Below, one piece after another: positions 34,162 through 43,037 of a stretch of 64,000 bases of DNA. Source of the stretch: KBS50 sp042666615 (GTDB lineage Bacteria; Actinomycetota; Actinomycetes; Mycobacteriales; Micromonosporaceae); the NCBI RefSeq assembly GCF_042666615.1, contig NZ_JBHTDD010000007.1, forward strand, positions 1 through 64,000, written 5' to 3'. The notes under the pieces are model-generated. The model was not told where the DNA came from, did not search any database, and worked only from the letters and a program-made list of their open reading frames with translations. The translations under genes were made by a program, and so were the position numbers. Within the stretch, counting starts at the first letter, position 1. Each line of letters starts with the position of its first letter.

Positions 34162-35235
34162 CTACGGCGTCACGACGGTCCGCGCGCCCTCGCCCCGGGC
34201 CATCCGGGTGAAGGCCGCCGCGGCATCGTCCAGACCGGTCCGGTGGGTGATCAGCGGAGTCAGGTCGAGCCGGCCGTCGAGCACGGCCCGGGCCAGCTCT
34301 GGCAGGTCCCGGTCGGGATCGGACGAGCCGTACACCGAGGAGCGCAGCGTCCTGGCCGAGTGGAAGATCTCCAGGGCGCTCAGGCCGACGATGTCGTCCT
34401 TCGCCCCCATGCCGACCACGACCACCTGCCCGCCTCGGCGCGTGGCCCGCCAGGCGGCGCGGATGGTGGCGGAGCGTCCGACGCATTCCAGGGCGTGGTC
34501 GACGCCCCGGCCGCCGGTGCGCGACCGTACGGAGCGGCTCAGCGCGTCGTCGGCGAGCAGGAAGTCGGTGGCTCCCGCCGCCATCGCGAGGTCCGCCTTG
34601 GCGGGGGAGACGTCGACCGCGAGCACCGGTTCGGCCCCGGCCGCGCGGGCGGCGGCGACCGCGGACAGGCCGACCCCGCCGAGGCCGATCACCGCCACCG
34701 AGTCGCCGGCGGTGACCGAGGCGGTACGGCGTACCGCGCCGACGCCGGTGAGCACCGCGCAGCCGAGCAACGCCGCCGCGTCGAAGGGCAGTTCGGCCGG
34801 GACCGGGATCACGGCGTGCTCAGACACCACCACCTGCTCGGCCAACGCCCCGAGGCCGAGCGTGACGTGTAGCGGCTCACCGGTCGAGGCGCGGCCCCGG
34901 GCGGCGGCCGGAGATCCCGTACGTTCGCACAGCCACGGCTCGCCGTGTCCGCAGAACCAGCATCGCCGGCACGGTGGCGCCCAGTTCAGCACCACGTGCG
35001 CACCGGGAACGACCCGGCTGACCGCTGGGCCGACCTCGGTCACCACGCCGGCCGCCTCGTGGCCGAGCACCAGTGGGTACGTCGGAGACACCGTACCGTC
35101 GACCATGGACAGGTCGGAATGGCACACTCCAGCGGCGCGGATCGCCACCCGGACTTCGCCCGGACCCGGCCCGGCCAGGTCGACGTCCTCCACCCGGGGC
35201 GTCGCCGCCACCCCGCGTACGACAAGCGCCCTCAT
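34162..35235 (-). CDS. Zinc-dependent alcohol dehydrogenase (MDR superfamily)
   Basis: The 357-residue medium-chain dehydrogenase has catalytic zinc ligands in GVCHSDLS and GHEAAG and structural zinc cysteines in PPCRRCWFCGHGEPWLC. NAD(P) binds at VIGLGGVGLSAVAAARAAGA. It should oxidise a primary alcohol to the aldehyde. The ATG overlaps the stop of the aldehyde dehydrogenase gene by four bases, so the two form one translationally coupled unit, most likely under the TetR operator at 36730. Confidence 0.9.
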   Translation of the reverse strand: MRALVVRGVAATPRVEDVDLAGPGPGEVRVAIRAAGVCHSDLSMVDGTVSPTYPLVLGHEAAGVVTEVGPAVSRVVPGAHVVLNWAPPCRRCWFCGHGEPWLCERTGSPAAARGRASTGEPLHVTLGLGALAEQVVVSEHAVIPVPAELPFDAAALLGCAVLTGVGAVRRTASVTAGDSVAVIGLGGVGLSAVAAARAAGAEPVLAVDVSPAKADLAMAAGATDFLLADDALSRSVRSRTGGRGVDHALECVGRSATIRAAWRATRRGGQVVVVGMGAKDDIVGLSALEIFHSARTLRSSVYGSSDPDRDLPELARAVLDGRLDLTPLITHRTGLDDAAAAFTRMARGEGARTVVTP

Positions 35236-36650
35236 CGTTGGATGGCCTTGACCTCGCAGAACTCGTCCAGGCCATAGCTACCCAGTTCGCGGCCGACGCC
35301 GGACTGCTTGTAGCCACCGAACGGGGCGAGTGGGTTGAACGGGGCACCGTTGATGTCCACGGCGCCGGTGCGCATCCGTCGTGCGACCCGCAGCGCGCGC
35401 TCCTCGTCGAGCGACCAGACGGCGCCGGCCAGCCCGTACCGGGAGTTGTTTGCCACCGCCACCGCATGTTCGTCGTTGTCGACCGGGATCACCGAGAGCA
35501 CCGGACCGAAGATTTCCTCCTGGGCCAGGGCGCTGTCGGGGTCGACGTCGGCGATCACGGTCGGAGCGACGAAGTAGCCCCGGTCCGGCACCGGGGCCTC
35601 GGGTCCGCCGGCCACCAGCCGACCCCCGTCGGCCAGGCCCCGGACGACGTGGTCGCGGACCCGGTCCCGCTGCGCCGCCGAGACGAGGGGGCCCAGCCGG
35701 GTGTCCGGGTCGAACGGGTCACCGAGCCGGTAACCGGCCGCGGCCCTGGCCGCCAGCTCGACCGCCTCGGCGTACCGGGACCGGTGCACCAGCATCCGGG
35801 TCCAGGCGGTGCAGGTTTGCCCGGAGTTGAGGAAGGCGTTGCCGACCCCGACCTTCACCGCGGTGGCCAGGTCGGCGTCTTCGAGGATGACGTTTGCCGA
35901 CTTCCCGCCCAGCTCCAGCGCGACCCGGGCGATCCGGTCAGCGGCGACGCGGGCGATCCGTCGGCCGGTGACGGTGGACCCGGTGAACGAGACCAGGTCG
36001 ACGTCCGGGTGCGCGGCGAGTGCCGCGCCGGCCTCCGGTCCGGTGCCGGTGACCAGGTTCACCACTCCCGGCGGCAGGCCGGCCTCGTCGATCGCGTCGA
36101 AGAGCAGGTACGCCACCAGCGGGGTCAGTTCACTGGGTTTCAGCACGACCGGGCAACCGGCGGCCAGCGCCGGGGCGAGCTTGGCCATGATCTGGTGCAG
36201 TGGGTAGTTCCACGGCGTGATCGCGCCGACCACGCCGACCGGTTCGCGTGCCACAAGCGAGTTGCCCACCCGGTGCTCCTCGGTCGGGCGGGCGGCCAGC
36301 TCGACGTACCCGCGCAGGACCGTCAGCGGCAGGCCAGCCTGGATCCGGGTGGCCACCTTGAGTGGGGTGCCCAGCTCCAGCGCGACGGTGCGGGCGATGT
36401 CGTCGGACCGGCTGGCCAGCGCGGCGTGCACGCGGTCCAGGGCCGCTGCCCGGTCGGCGGGCGCGGTGGCGGCCCAGCCGTCGAAGGCGGCCCGGGCCGC
36501 ACCGACTGCCTTGTCCACATCGGACGCCGTGCCGGCCGGGACGGTGGCGATGACCTCCTCGGTCGTCGGATTCCAGACCTCGATGGTGGCCGTGTCGGGC
36601 GCCGGGACCCAGCGGCCGTCGAGGTAGAGGTCGGTCCGTGCCAGATCCAT
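35232..36650 (-). CDS. NAD(P)-dependent aldehyde dehydrogenase
   Basis: The 472-residue enzyme oxidises an aldehyde to the carboxylic acid. Family signatures are GVVGAITPWNYPL, SFTGSTVTGRRIA, the catalytic Glu in LELGGKSAN and the nucleophilic Cys in NSGQTCTAWTR, plus EEIFGPVLSVI. It is the first gene of the leftward unit; AAGGGG lies five bases before ATG 36650, and the predicted TetR operator lies 80 bases upstream. Confidence 0.93.
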   Translation of the reverse strand: MDLARTDLYLDGRWVPAPDTATIEVWNPTTEEVIATVPAGTASDVDKAVGAARAAFDGWAATAPADRAAALDRVHAALASRSDDIARTVALELGTPLKVATRIQAGLPLTVLRGYVELAARPTEEHRVGNSLVAREPVGVVGAITPWNYPLHQIMAKLAPALAAGCPVVLKPSELTPLVAYLLFDAIDEAGLPPGVVNLVTGTGPEAGAALAAHPDVDLVSFTGSTVTGRRIARVAADRIARVALELGGKSANVILEDADLATAVKVGVGNAFLNSGQTCTAWTRMLVHRSRYAEAVELAARAAAGYRLGDPFDPDTRLGPLVSAAQRDRVRDHVVRGLADGGRLVAGGPEAPVPDRGYFVAPTVIADVDPDSALAQEEIFGPVLSVIPVDNDEHAVAVANNSRYGLAGAVWSLDEERALRVARRMRTGAVDINGAPFNPLAPFGGYKQSGVGRELGSYGLDEFCEVKAIQR

Positions 36651-36729
36651 CCGCGCCCCTTACGTGGCCCGAGAGACCGGCGGTGGACCGGGGCGGAGCC
36701 GCCTCCACCGTCCGGTCGCCGGTCCCTCT

Positions 36730-36748
36730 AACTAGCGGTGCAAGTTTT
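36730..36748. promoter_or_regulatory. TetR operator copy 1 (upstream of ALDH/ADH)
   Basis: AACTAGCGGTGCAAGTTTT is the exact reverse complement of 37495-37513. Its core is an inverted repeat AACTwGC-NNN-GCwAGTT. It lies between the 3' end of tetR and the start of the aldehyde dehydrogenase gene. Confidence 0.8.
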
Positions 36749-36752
36749 TACT

Positions 36753-37418
36753 CTAGTACGCGTTGGTGGCTGGCGGGAGGGGCGGCAGCGGTCCGACGGT
36801 CCGCTCGTAGGTGCGGGAGAGTCCCTCGATCAGCGCGTCGAGCCCGAGGGTGAACGCGCCCTCGTCGACGCGCTGCTGATGCTCGGCGAGCCGGTGCGCC
36901 TGCGTGAGGTGCGGATACTGCTCGGCGTACAGGCCGGGGTCGTCCACGAAGCCGCGGGCGAACGAGCCGAGCGCGGAACCCGCCACGAAGTAGCGCATGA
37001 GCGCCCCGATGTGGGTCGCTCGCGCGGGCGGCCAGCCGGCGTCGACCAGCCCGCCGTAGACGGCGTCGGCCATCGTCAGCGCGGCCGGCCGTCGCCCCGG
37101 TCCCGTCGCGAGGTGCGGCACGATGTGCGGATGCGCGGCGAGCGCGGCGCGGTACGAGTGTCCCCACCGGCGCAGCGCCTCGCGCCAGTCCACGCTGCCG
37201 AAGTACGAGACGTCCACCCGGCCGGTGACGCTGTCGGCCACCGCGTCGAGGATCTCGTCCTTGGTGGCGAAGTGGTTGTAGAGCGACGGGCCGCGAACGC
37301 CGAGTTCGCTGGCGAGCCGGCGGGTGGAGAACGCCGCCAGACCGTCCGCGTCGATAAGCGCGGCGGCGGTCTCGACGATCCGCTGCCGGCTGAGCAGCGC
37401 CTGCCGCGGCCGGGGCAT
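36753..37418 (-). CDS. TetR-family repressor of the flanking alcohol/acyl-CoA genes
   Basis: The 221-residue protein has an N-terminal helix-turn-helix (SRQRIVETAAALIDADGLAA, RRLASELGVRGPSLYNHFAT) and a C-terminal domain like that of TetR_C actinobacterial repressors. Start ATG 37418 follows GAAGGAGGACC; the longer frame runs into the operator. The gene is flanked on both sides by identical 19-base operators, so it very probably represses the dehydrogenase pair on the left, itself, and the acyl-CoA genes on the right. The inducer is unknown, plausibly an acyl-CoA or alcohol-derived metabolite. Confidence 0.9.
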   Translation of the reverse strand: MPRPRQALLSRQRIVETAAALIDADGLAAFSTRRLASELGVRGPSLYNHFATKDEILDAVADSVTGRVDVSYFGSVDWREALRRWGHSYRAALAAHPHIVPHLATGPGRRPAALTMADAVYGGLVDAGWPPARATHIGALMRYFVAGSALGSFARGFVDDPGLYAEQYPHLTQAHRLAEHQQRVDEGAFTLGLDALIEGLSRTYERTVGPLPPLPPATNAY

Positions 37419-37494
37419 CGGTCCTCCTTCGGGCGGTGGTCCGCAGAGCCTGGGTCGGTCGCCAGAACTCTGCCACAACGGGTCTGGACGAACT

Positions 37495-37513
37495 AAAACT
37501 TGCACCGCTAGTT
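37495..37513. promoter_or_regulatory. TetR operator copy 2 (between tetR and acyl-CoA dehydrogenase)
   Basis: AAAACTTGCACCGCTAGTT, identical in reverse complement to the copy at 36730-36748. It sits 44 bases before the acyl-CoA dehydrogenase start and 77 bases before tetR, in the position to control both divergent genes. Confidence 0.8.
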
Positions 37514-37556
37514 TATAGGTCACGCACCTCCGCCGCGGCGAGGATCAGGAGGCGAC

Positions 37557-38729
37557 ATGGACTTCGCGTTGTCCGACGAGGAACGGGCCATCCGGGACAC
37601 GGCTCGTGACTTCATCCGCCGGGAGGTGATGCCGCTGGAGCAGGAGGTGCTCCGTCGCGAGCGCGCCCACCGCCCCGGGCTGGACCGGTCCGAGTTGCGG
37701 GAGTTGCAACTCAAGGCCAGGAAGTTCGGCTTCTGGGGCCTTGCCACACCCGAGCAGTACGGCGGCATGGACCTGCCGGCCGTCACCCAGTCCCTCATCT
37801 GGACCGAGATCGGCCGGTCGTTCGTGCCGTTCCGATTCGGTGGCGAGGCGGACAACATCCTGTTCCACGCCAACGAGGAACAGCAACGGGAGTTCCTCGT
37901 CCCCACCATCGAGGGGGAACGGATCTCGTGCTTCGCCATCACCGAACCCGGCGCCGGCTCGGACGCGGCGAACATCAGGCTCAGCGCCCGGCGGGACGGC
38001 GACGACTGGATCCTCACCGGGGAGAAGACCTTCATCACCAACGGCCACGACGCCGACTTCGCCATCGTGGTGGCGGTGACCGACCCAGGGCTGGGGGCCC
38101 GCAACGGCGGGGCGACCGCCTTCCTGGTGGACCGGGCCATGGGATGGCGTTCGGAGTTCATCCAGACCATGGGGGAGGGCGGGCCCGCGTCGCTGATCTT
38201 CGACGACGTACGGGTGCCGCACCGCAACATCCTCGGCGAGATCGGCCAGGGCTTCACGCTCGGCATGGAATGGATCGGCAAGGGGCGCTACACCATCCCC
38301 TCGCACGCCCTCGGGATCGCCGAACGGGCCCTCGGGATGGCGATCGACCACGCCAACACCCGGGAGACCTTTGGCGCCCCGATCGGCACCAACCAGGCCA
38401 TCCAATGGATGATCGCCGACTCGGAGACCGAGCTGGAGGCGGCCCGCTGGCTCGTCCTGCGCGCCGCCTGGACCGTCGACCAGGGCCTCGACCCCCGGCA
38501 CGCGTCCTCGATGTGCAAGCTCTACGCCGCGGGCATGGTGAACCGGGTGGTTGACCGGGTACTGCAGATCCACGGCGGCATGGGCTACACCCGCGAGCTG
38601 CCCGTCGAACGCTGGTACCGGCAGGTGCGGCTCTACCGGATCTTCGAGGGCACCGACGAGATGCAACGTCTGATCATCGCCCGGGACCTGTTGCGCGGCT
38701 ACACCCGGCTCGGTGGGCACCTGGGATGA
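37557..38729 (+). CDS. Acyl-CoA dehydrogenase
   Basis: The 390-residue flavoprotein introduces the 2,3-double bond into acyl-CoA. FAD and substrate signatures are CFAITEPGAGSDAANIRLSA (read in parts), WILTGEKTFITNGHDADF and FGAPIGTNQAIQWMIAD. The C-terminal LYRIFEGTDEMQRLIIARDL holds the Glu in the usual catalytic-base position. AGGAGG lies five bases before the ATG. Its stop overlaps the MaoC gene by ATGA. It is the first gene of the rightward arm of the TetR regulon. Confidence 0.92.
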   Translation: MDFALSDEERAIRDTARDFIRREVMPLEQEVLRRERAHRPGLDRSELRELQLKARKFGFWGLATPEQYGGMDLPAVTQSLIWTEIGRSFVPFRFGGEADNILFHANEEQQREFLVPTIEGERISCFAITEPGAGSDAANIRLSARRDGDDWILTGEKTFITNGHDADFAIVVAVTDPGLGARNGGATAFLVDRAMGWRSEFIQTMGEGGPASLIFDDVRVPHRNILGEIGQGFTLGMEWIGKGRYTIPSHALGIAERALGMAIDHANTRETFGAPIGTNQAIQWMIADSETELEAARWLVLRAAWTVDQGLDPRHASSMCKLYAAGMVNRVVDRVLQIHGGMGYTRELPVERWYRQVRLYRIFEGTDEMQRLIIARDLLRGYTRLGGHLG

Positions 38730-39190
38730 GGACCTTCACCGGCATCTCCGAACTCGCCACGGCCGTCGGGCAGACCCTCGGGCCGGGACCGTGGCTGCGG
38801 ATCGACCAGAGCCGCGTCGACCTGTTCGCCGACGCCACCGACGACCACCAGTGGATCCACACGGACCCGGAGCGGGCCGCCGCCGGGCCCTACGGCGGCA
38901 CCATCGCCCACGGCTTCCTGACCCTGTCGCTGCTACCCGCGCTCGTCGGTCGCCTGTACCGGGTCGACGGCGTGCGAATGGGCGTCAACTACGGACTCAA
39001 CCGGGTCCGCTTCCCGGCCCCGGTGGTGGTGGGCGGCTCGATCCGGGCCACGGCGGTCATCCAGGACGTGTCCGGGATCGACGGCGGCGCGCAGCTCGTC
39101 ACCCGGGTCCAAGTGGACTCCGACGCCGGCGGGAAGCCCTGTTGTGTCGCCGACACGGTGAGCCGGCTCTACCTCGGATCGACCCGATGA
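38726..39190 (+). CDS. MaoC-like enoyl-CoA hydratase
   Basis: The 154-residue hot-dog protein carries the hydratase 2 motif: Asp and His in FADATDDHQWIHTDPERA and GPYGGTIAHGFLTLSLLPAL. It should hydrate the enoyl-CoA made by the preceding dehydrogenase to an (R)-3-hydroxyacyl-CoA. ATGA overlaps on both sides show translational coupling. Confidence 0.9.
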   Translation: MRTFTGISELATAVGQTLGPGPWLRIDQSRVDLFADATDDHQWIHTDPERAAAGPYGGTIAHGFLTLSLLPALVGRLYRVDGVRMGVNYGLNRVRFPAPVVVGGSIRATAVIQDVSGIDGGAQLVTRVQVDSDAGGKPCCVADTVSRLYLGSTR

Positions 39191-40737
39191 CCGCCCTGTC
39201 GCTGGCCATGGTGCTCGCCGAGTCCGCCCGCCGGCACCCGGACACGGTCGCCGTCATCGACGGCGACATCCGGGTGACGTACGCCGAACTGTGGCTGGAG
39301 GCCCGCTGCTACGCGGCCGGGCTGCGCGAGCTGGGGGTCCGCCCCGGCGACCGGGTGGCCCTGCTCGCCCCCAACGTCGTCGAGTTCCCCCGGGTCTACT
39401 ACGGTGCCCTCGCCGCCGGCGCGGTGCTGGTGCCGATCCACCTGCTGCTCACCGCCGACGAGATCGGGTATGTGCTGCGCGACAGCGGCGCCCGGCTGCT
39501 CGTCTGCCACACCTCCCAACTCGCGACGGGAATCCGGGCGGCGAACGCGGCCGGCGTGCCGCTGGTCGCGGTGGGACGGCCGGACGGGGACGTCGACATC
39601 CAGCGCCTGGAGGACCTCCACGGATCATCGACGCCGCTGCCCTCGTACCTGACCCGGTCGGCCGAGGACACCGCGGTCGTCATCTACACGAGCGGCACCA
39701 CGGGCGCCCCCAAGGGCGCCATGCTCACCCACCTCAACCTGGTCATGAACGCCACCGTCAACGTGTTCGACGCCAACGACGCGCGCGATACCGACGTGGT
39801 GCTCGGCTGCCTGCCGCTGTTCCACAGTTTCGGGCAGACCGTCGCGATGAACGGGACCTTCCGGATCGGCGCCACGCTCGTGCTGCTCAGCCGGTTCACC
39901 GGCCCGGCGGCGATCGACCTCATGGTGCGCGAGAAGGTGACCGTCTTCCACGGCGTGCCGACCATGTACATCGCGCTGCTCGACGCAAGCCGGGACCGCC
40001 CGGAACGACCCGCGTTGCGGATGTGCGTCTCCGGTGGGGCGTCGCTGCCCCTGGCCGTGCTCCAGGGCTTCGCCGCGGCGTTCGACACGACCGTCTTCGA
40101 GGGGTACGGCCTGTCCGAGACCTCCCCGTCGGCGACCTGCAACCAGCCGGCGTACGGCACCCGGGCCGGCACGATCGGGCACCCGGTCTGGGGCGTGGAG
40201 GTGGAGATCGCCCGGGCGGAGCTGGACGACCGGATCGAGCTGTTGCCGACCGGTGAACTCGGGGAGATCGTCATCCGCGGCCACAACGTCTTCGCCGGGT
40301 ACCTGGGCCGTCCCGAGGCGACCGCCGAGGCGATCGTCGACGGCTGGTTCCGCAGCGGGGACCTCGGCCGCAAGGACGCCGACGGTTTCGTCACAATCGT
40401 CGACCGCAAGAAGGACATCATCATCCGCGGCGGGTTCAACGTGTATCCGCGCGAGGTGGAGGAGGTGCTGTCGCAGCACCCGGCGATCGGGCAGGTCGCG
40501 GTGATCGGAGTGCCGGACCCGTCGCATGGCGAGGAGGTCTGCGCGGTGGTGGTGCCCGATCCGGCCGGAGCGCCGTTGCCCAGCGAGCAGGACCTCGTCG
40601 ACTGGTCGCGGGCCCGCCTTGGCCGGCACAAGTATCCGCGGCAGGTCCGGTACGTCGAGACGCTGCCGATCGGGCCGAGCCACAAGGTGCTCAAGCGCGA
40701 GTTGCGGCGCGTGCTGGCCGGGTCCGGCGGACAGTGA
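39187..40737 (+). CDS. Acyl-CoA ligase (class I adenylate-forming)
   Basis: The 516-residue enzyme activates a carboxylic acid to its CoA ester. The AMP-binding P-loop is YTSGTTGAPKGAMLTH, followed by GYGLSETSPSATCNQP, GWFRSGDLGRKDADGFVTIV and DRKKDIIIRGGFNVYPREVE, with the C-terminal Lys in PSHKVLKRELRR. Within the locus it probably takes the acid made by the aldehyde dehydrogenase. The chain length preference is unknown. ATG 39187 overlaps the MaoC stop. A 14-bp hairpin follows. Confidence 0.92.
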   Translation: MTALSLAMVLAESARRHPDTVAVIDGDIRVTYAELWLEARCYAAGLRELGVRPGDRVALLAPNVVEFPRVYYGALAAGAVLVPIHLLLTADEIGYVLRDSGARLLVCHTSQLATGIRAANAAGVPLVAVGRPDGDVDIQRLEDLHGSSTPLPSYLTRSAEDTAVVIYTSGTTGAPKGAMLTHLNLVMNATVNVFDANDARDTDVVLGCLPLFHSFGQTVAMNGTFRIGATLVLLSRFTGPAAIDLMVREKVTVFHGVPTMYIALLDASRDRPERPALRMCVSGGASLPLAVLQGFAAAFDTTVFEGYGLSETSPSATCNQPAYGTRAGTIGHPVWGVEVEIARAELDDRIELLPTGELGEIVIRGHNVFAGYLGRPEATAEAIVDGWFRSGDLGRKDADGFVTIVDRKKDIIIRGGFNVYPREVEEVLSQHPAIGQVAVIGVPDPSHGEEVCAVVVPDPAGAPLPSEQDLVDWSRARLGRHKYPRQVRYVETLPIGPSHKVLKRELRRVLAGSGGQ

Positions 40738-40780
40738 CCCTGATGGGTCGGGGTCGTGGAGCCGGCGGACGCCGAACCGG

Positions 40781-40815
40781 GGTAGTGGCCCACCCGGTCG
40801 AGGTGGGCCACTACC
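40781..40815. terminator. Perfect 14-bp bidirectional terminator
   Basis: GGTAGTGGCCCACC and GGTGGGCCACTACC flank CGGTCGA, between the convergent acyl-CoA ligase and xylanase genes. It separates the fatty-acid and xylan loci. Confidence 0.8.
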
Positions 40816-40831
40816 GGCTCGGCGGTCGGAA

Positions 40832-42832
40832 CTATCCGGCGGTGCAGGTGAAGCTGCCGGCGACGGTGCTGTCACCGCCTGGCCGGGCGACCTGGAACCC
40901 GAAGCTGGTGCTCGCGTTGGGACCGAGAGAACCGTTGTAGGCGGCATTGCGGGCGGTCGCGGTCTGACCGCTTACCGTCACCGCCGCGTTCCACGAGCCG
41001 ACGAGCGTCTGCCCGGACGGCAGGGTGAACGTGACGGTCCAGCCGCTGATCGGCGCGGTACCCGTGTTCGTGACGGTGACCGGCTGGATGACGTAACCGC
41101 CGTTCCACTGGGTCTGCACGGTGGCGGTGGCCGAGCAGCCGCCGCTCCCGCCGCCGGTGGTGGTGACGGTGACGGTGTTGGAGACGGGGGACAGGTTGCC
41201 GGCGGCGTCGCGGGCGCGTACCTGGTAGCGGTAGGTGGTGTTGGCGGTCAGGCCGGTGTCGGTGAACGACGTGGTGGTGGCGGTGCCGACCTGGGTGAAG
41301 GTGCCGCCGCTGGTGCCGGGGGCGCGCAGGATGTCGTATCCGGTGACGCCGACGTTGTCGGTGGCGGCGGTCCAGGACAGGCTCGCGCTGCTGGCGGTGA
41401 CGCCGGACGAGGTGAGGGTGCCGGGCGCGGTGGGCGGAGTCGTGTCGTCACCCCCGCCGCCGGTGGTGGTGACGGTGACGGTGTTGGAGACGGGGGACAG
41501 GTTGCCGGCGGCGTCGCGGGCGCGTACCTGGTAGCGGTAGGTGGTGTTGGCGGTCAGGCCGGTGTCGGTGAACGACGTGGTGGTGGCGGTGCCGACCTGG
41601 GTGAAGGTGCCGCCGCTGGTGCCGGGGGCGCGCAGGATGTCGTATCCGGTGACGCCGACGTTGTCGGTGGCGGCGGTCCAGGACAGGCTCGCGCTGCTGG
41701 CGGTGACGCCGGACGAGGTGAGGGTGCCGGGCGCGGTGGGCGGGCTGGTGTCACCGCCGCTTCCGGCCGCCAGCGCGTCGTGCACGGCGGTGTACGACGG
41801 CTTGCGCTGGTAGTTCTCGTCGTAGATCAGCGCGGCGCCCTCGCTCGGGAAGGTGTCCGGCACCCACGAGTGCTTGTCGGTGAATCCCCAGATCGTGATG
41901 CCGGCGCACGCCGTCACCGCGAGGCAGGCGTCGACGACGTTGCGGTAGTAGGTCGCCTGGGTGGCGTCCTTGGCCGAGCTGCGCGGCATCTGGATCCGCA
42001 CGTCCAGTTCGGTGATCCGCACCTGCACGCCCAGGTCCGCGAAGCGCTGGAGGTTCTGCTGGAAGCTGGTCGGGAAGCCGTACTGGGTGGCCAGGTGGGT
42101 CTGGAAGCCGACGCAGTCGACCGGCACGTTCTGCGCCCGCAGCGAGCGGACGAGGTCGTACATGGCGGTGCTCTTGGCGTTGATGCCCTCGACGTTGTAG
42201 TCGTTGATGCACAGCCGGGCGTCCGGGTCGGCGGCGCGGGCGTACCGGAACGCGTCGGCGATGAAGCCGGAGCCGAGCGTGTTGTACCAGAAGCTGGACC
42301 GGAAGCTGCCGTTCTCCTCGAACACCTCGTTGACGACATCCCACGACACCACCGCGGGATTGTTCGCGTAGCGACCCACCAGGGTGTTGATGTGGTCCTG
42401 CATGGCGGTGCGCATGGCCGAGGCGCCGAGGTTGTGCACCCAGCTCGACGTCTGGTTGTGCCAGACCAGGGTGTGGCCGTGCACCTGCTGGTTGTTGGCG
42501 GTGGCGAAGTTGACGATCTGGTCGGCGCCGGAGAAGTTCCAGTTGTTGTCGGACGGTTCGGTGGCGTCCCACTTCATCGCGTTCTCGGCGGTGATCTGGT
42601 TGAACTCGGTCTGCGCGATGGTCCGGTAGGCGGACTCGTTGGCCAGCGGGCCGGTGGCCGCGGCGAAGCCGATGAACTTGCCCTTGGCGGCGGCGTGCGT
42701 CCGCAGTGGCGCGGACGCTTCGGCCGGGGTGGCCGACAGCAACGGTACGGCGAGTGCCGCCAGCATGGCGAGCACCAGCGGGACCACGAGGCGGTGCCGG
42801 GACGGAGCGACCCGGGGACACGGATACGTCAT
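40832..42832 (-). CDS. Secreted GH10 endo-beta-1,4-xylanase with two FN3 domains and CBM2
   Basis: The protein has 666 residues. A signal peptide (VVPLVLAMLAALAVPLLSAT) is followed by a GH10 barrel, residues about 40-345. The acid/base Glu is in WDVVNEVFEENG and the nucleophile Glu in RITELDVRI, with WHNQTSSWV and GITIWGFTDKHSW typical of xylanases. Two fibronectin type III domains follow, then a CBM2 (GCSATATVQTQWNGGYVIQ, NAAYNGSLGPNASTSFGFQ). The two FN3 modules are encoded by a perfect direct repeat. ATG 42832 has GGAGAG upstream; the longer frame reaches into the control region. It lies downstream of the lacI gene, with a predicted operator between. Confidence 0.93.
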   Translation of the reverse strand: MTYPCPRVAPSRHRLVVPLVLAMLAALAVPLLSATPAEASAPLRTHAAAKGKFIGFAAATGPLANESAYRTIAQTEFNQITAENAMKWDATEPSDNNWNFSGADQIVNFATANNQQVHGHTLVWHNQTSSWVHNLGASAMRTAMQDHINTLVGRYANNPAVVSWDVVNEVFEENGSFRSSFWYNTLGSGFIADAFRYARAADPDARLCINDYNVEGINAKSTAMYDLVRSLRAQNVPVDCVGFQTHLATQYGFPTSFQQNLQRFADLGVQVRITELDVRIQMPRSSAKDATQATYYRNVVDACLAVTACAGITIWGFTDKHSWVPDTFPSEGAALIYDENYQRKPSYTAVHDALAAGSGGDTSPPTAPGTLTSSGVTASSASLSWTAATDNVGVTGYDILRAPGTSGGTFTQVGTATTTSFTDTGLTANTTYRYQVRARDAAGNLSPVSNTVTVTTTGGGGDDTTPPTAPGTLTSSGVTASSASLSWTAATDNVGVTGYDILRAPGTSGGTFTQVGTATTTSFTDTGLTANTTYRYQVRARDAAGNLSPVSNTVTVTTTGGGSGGCSATATVQTQWNGGYVIQPVTVTNTGTAPISGWTVTFTLPSGQTLVGSWNAAVTVSGQTATARNAAYNGSLGPNASTSFGFQVARPGGDSTVAGSFTCTAG
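41156..41743. repeat. Perfect 282-bp direct repeat encoding the FN3 domains
   Basis: Bases 41156-41437 and 41462-41743 are identical as far as I can read them, with a period of 306 bases (102 residues). They encode the two FN3 modules of the xylanase. The lack of any synonymous change points to a recent duplication or ongoing gene conversion. Confidence 0.9.
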
Positions 42833-43012
42833 GATCTCTCCTGAGCACGAATGGAAGGCGGCCTGCCCAGTGCTCCGGTTGGATCCGCCCGGTGGCGACA
42901 CGCGGGCCCGGACTGCGGAGGCGGGACCGGACGGATCGATCACGTCGGAGGCACGACCGACATCGACTTACTGCGATCCCTATCGTGATCTGCGCGCAGC
43001 GGCGAGTCAACA

Positions 43013-43030
43013 ACTTCCGGTAACTATCGG
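43013..43030. promoter_or_regulatory. Predicted xylan-regulon operator upstream of modular xylanase
   Basis: ACTTCCGGTAACTATCGG lies between the lacI stop and the xylanase start. Its ACTTCCGG core recurs before the sugar transporter, GH43 and second GH10 genes. It suggests control by the LacI protein encoded beside it. Confidence 0.6.
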
Positions 43031-43037
43031 AGAGCGT

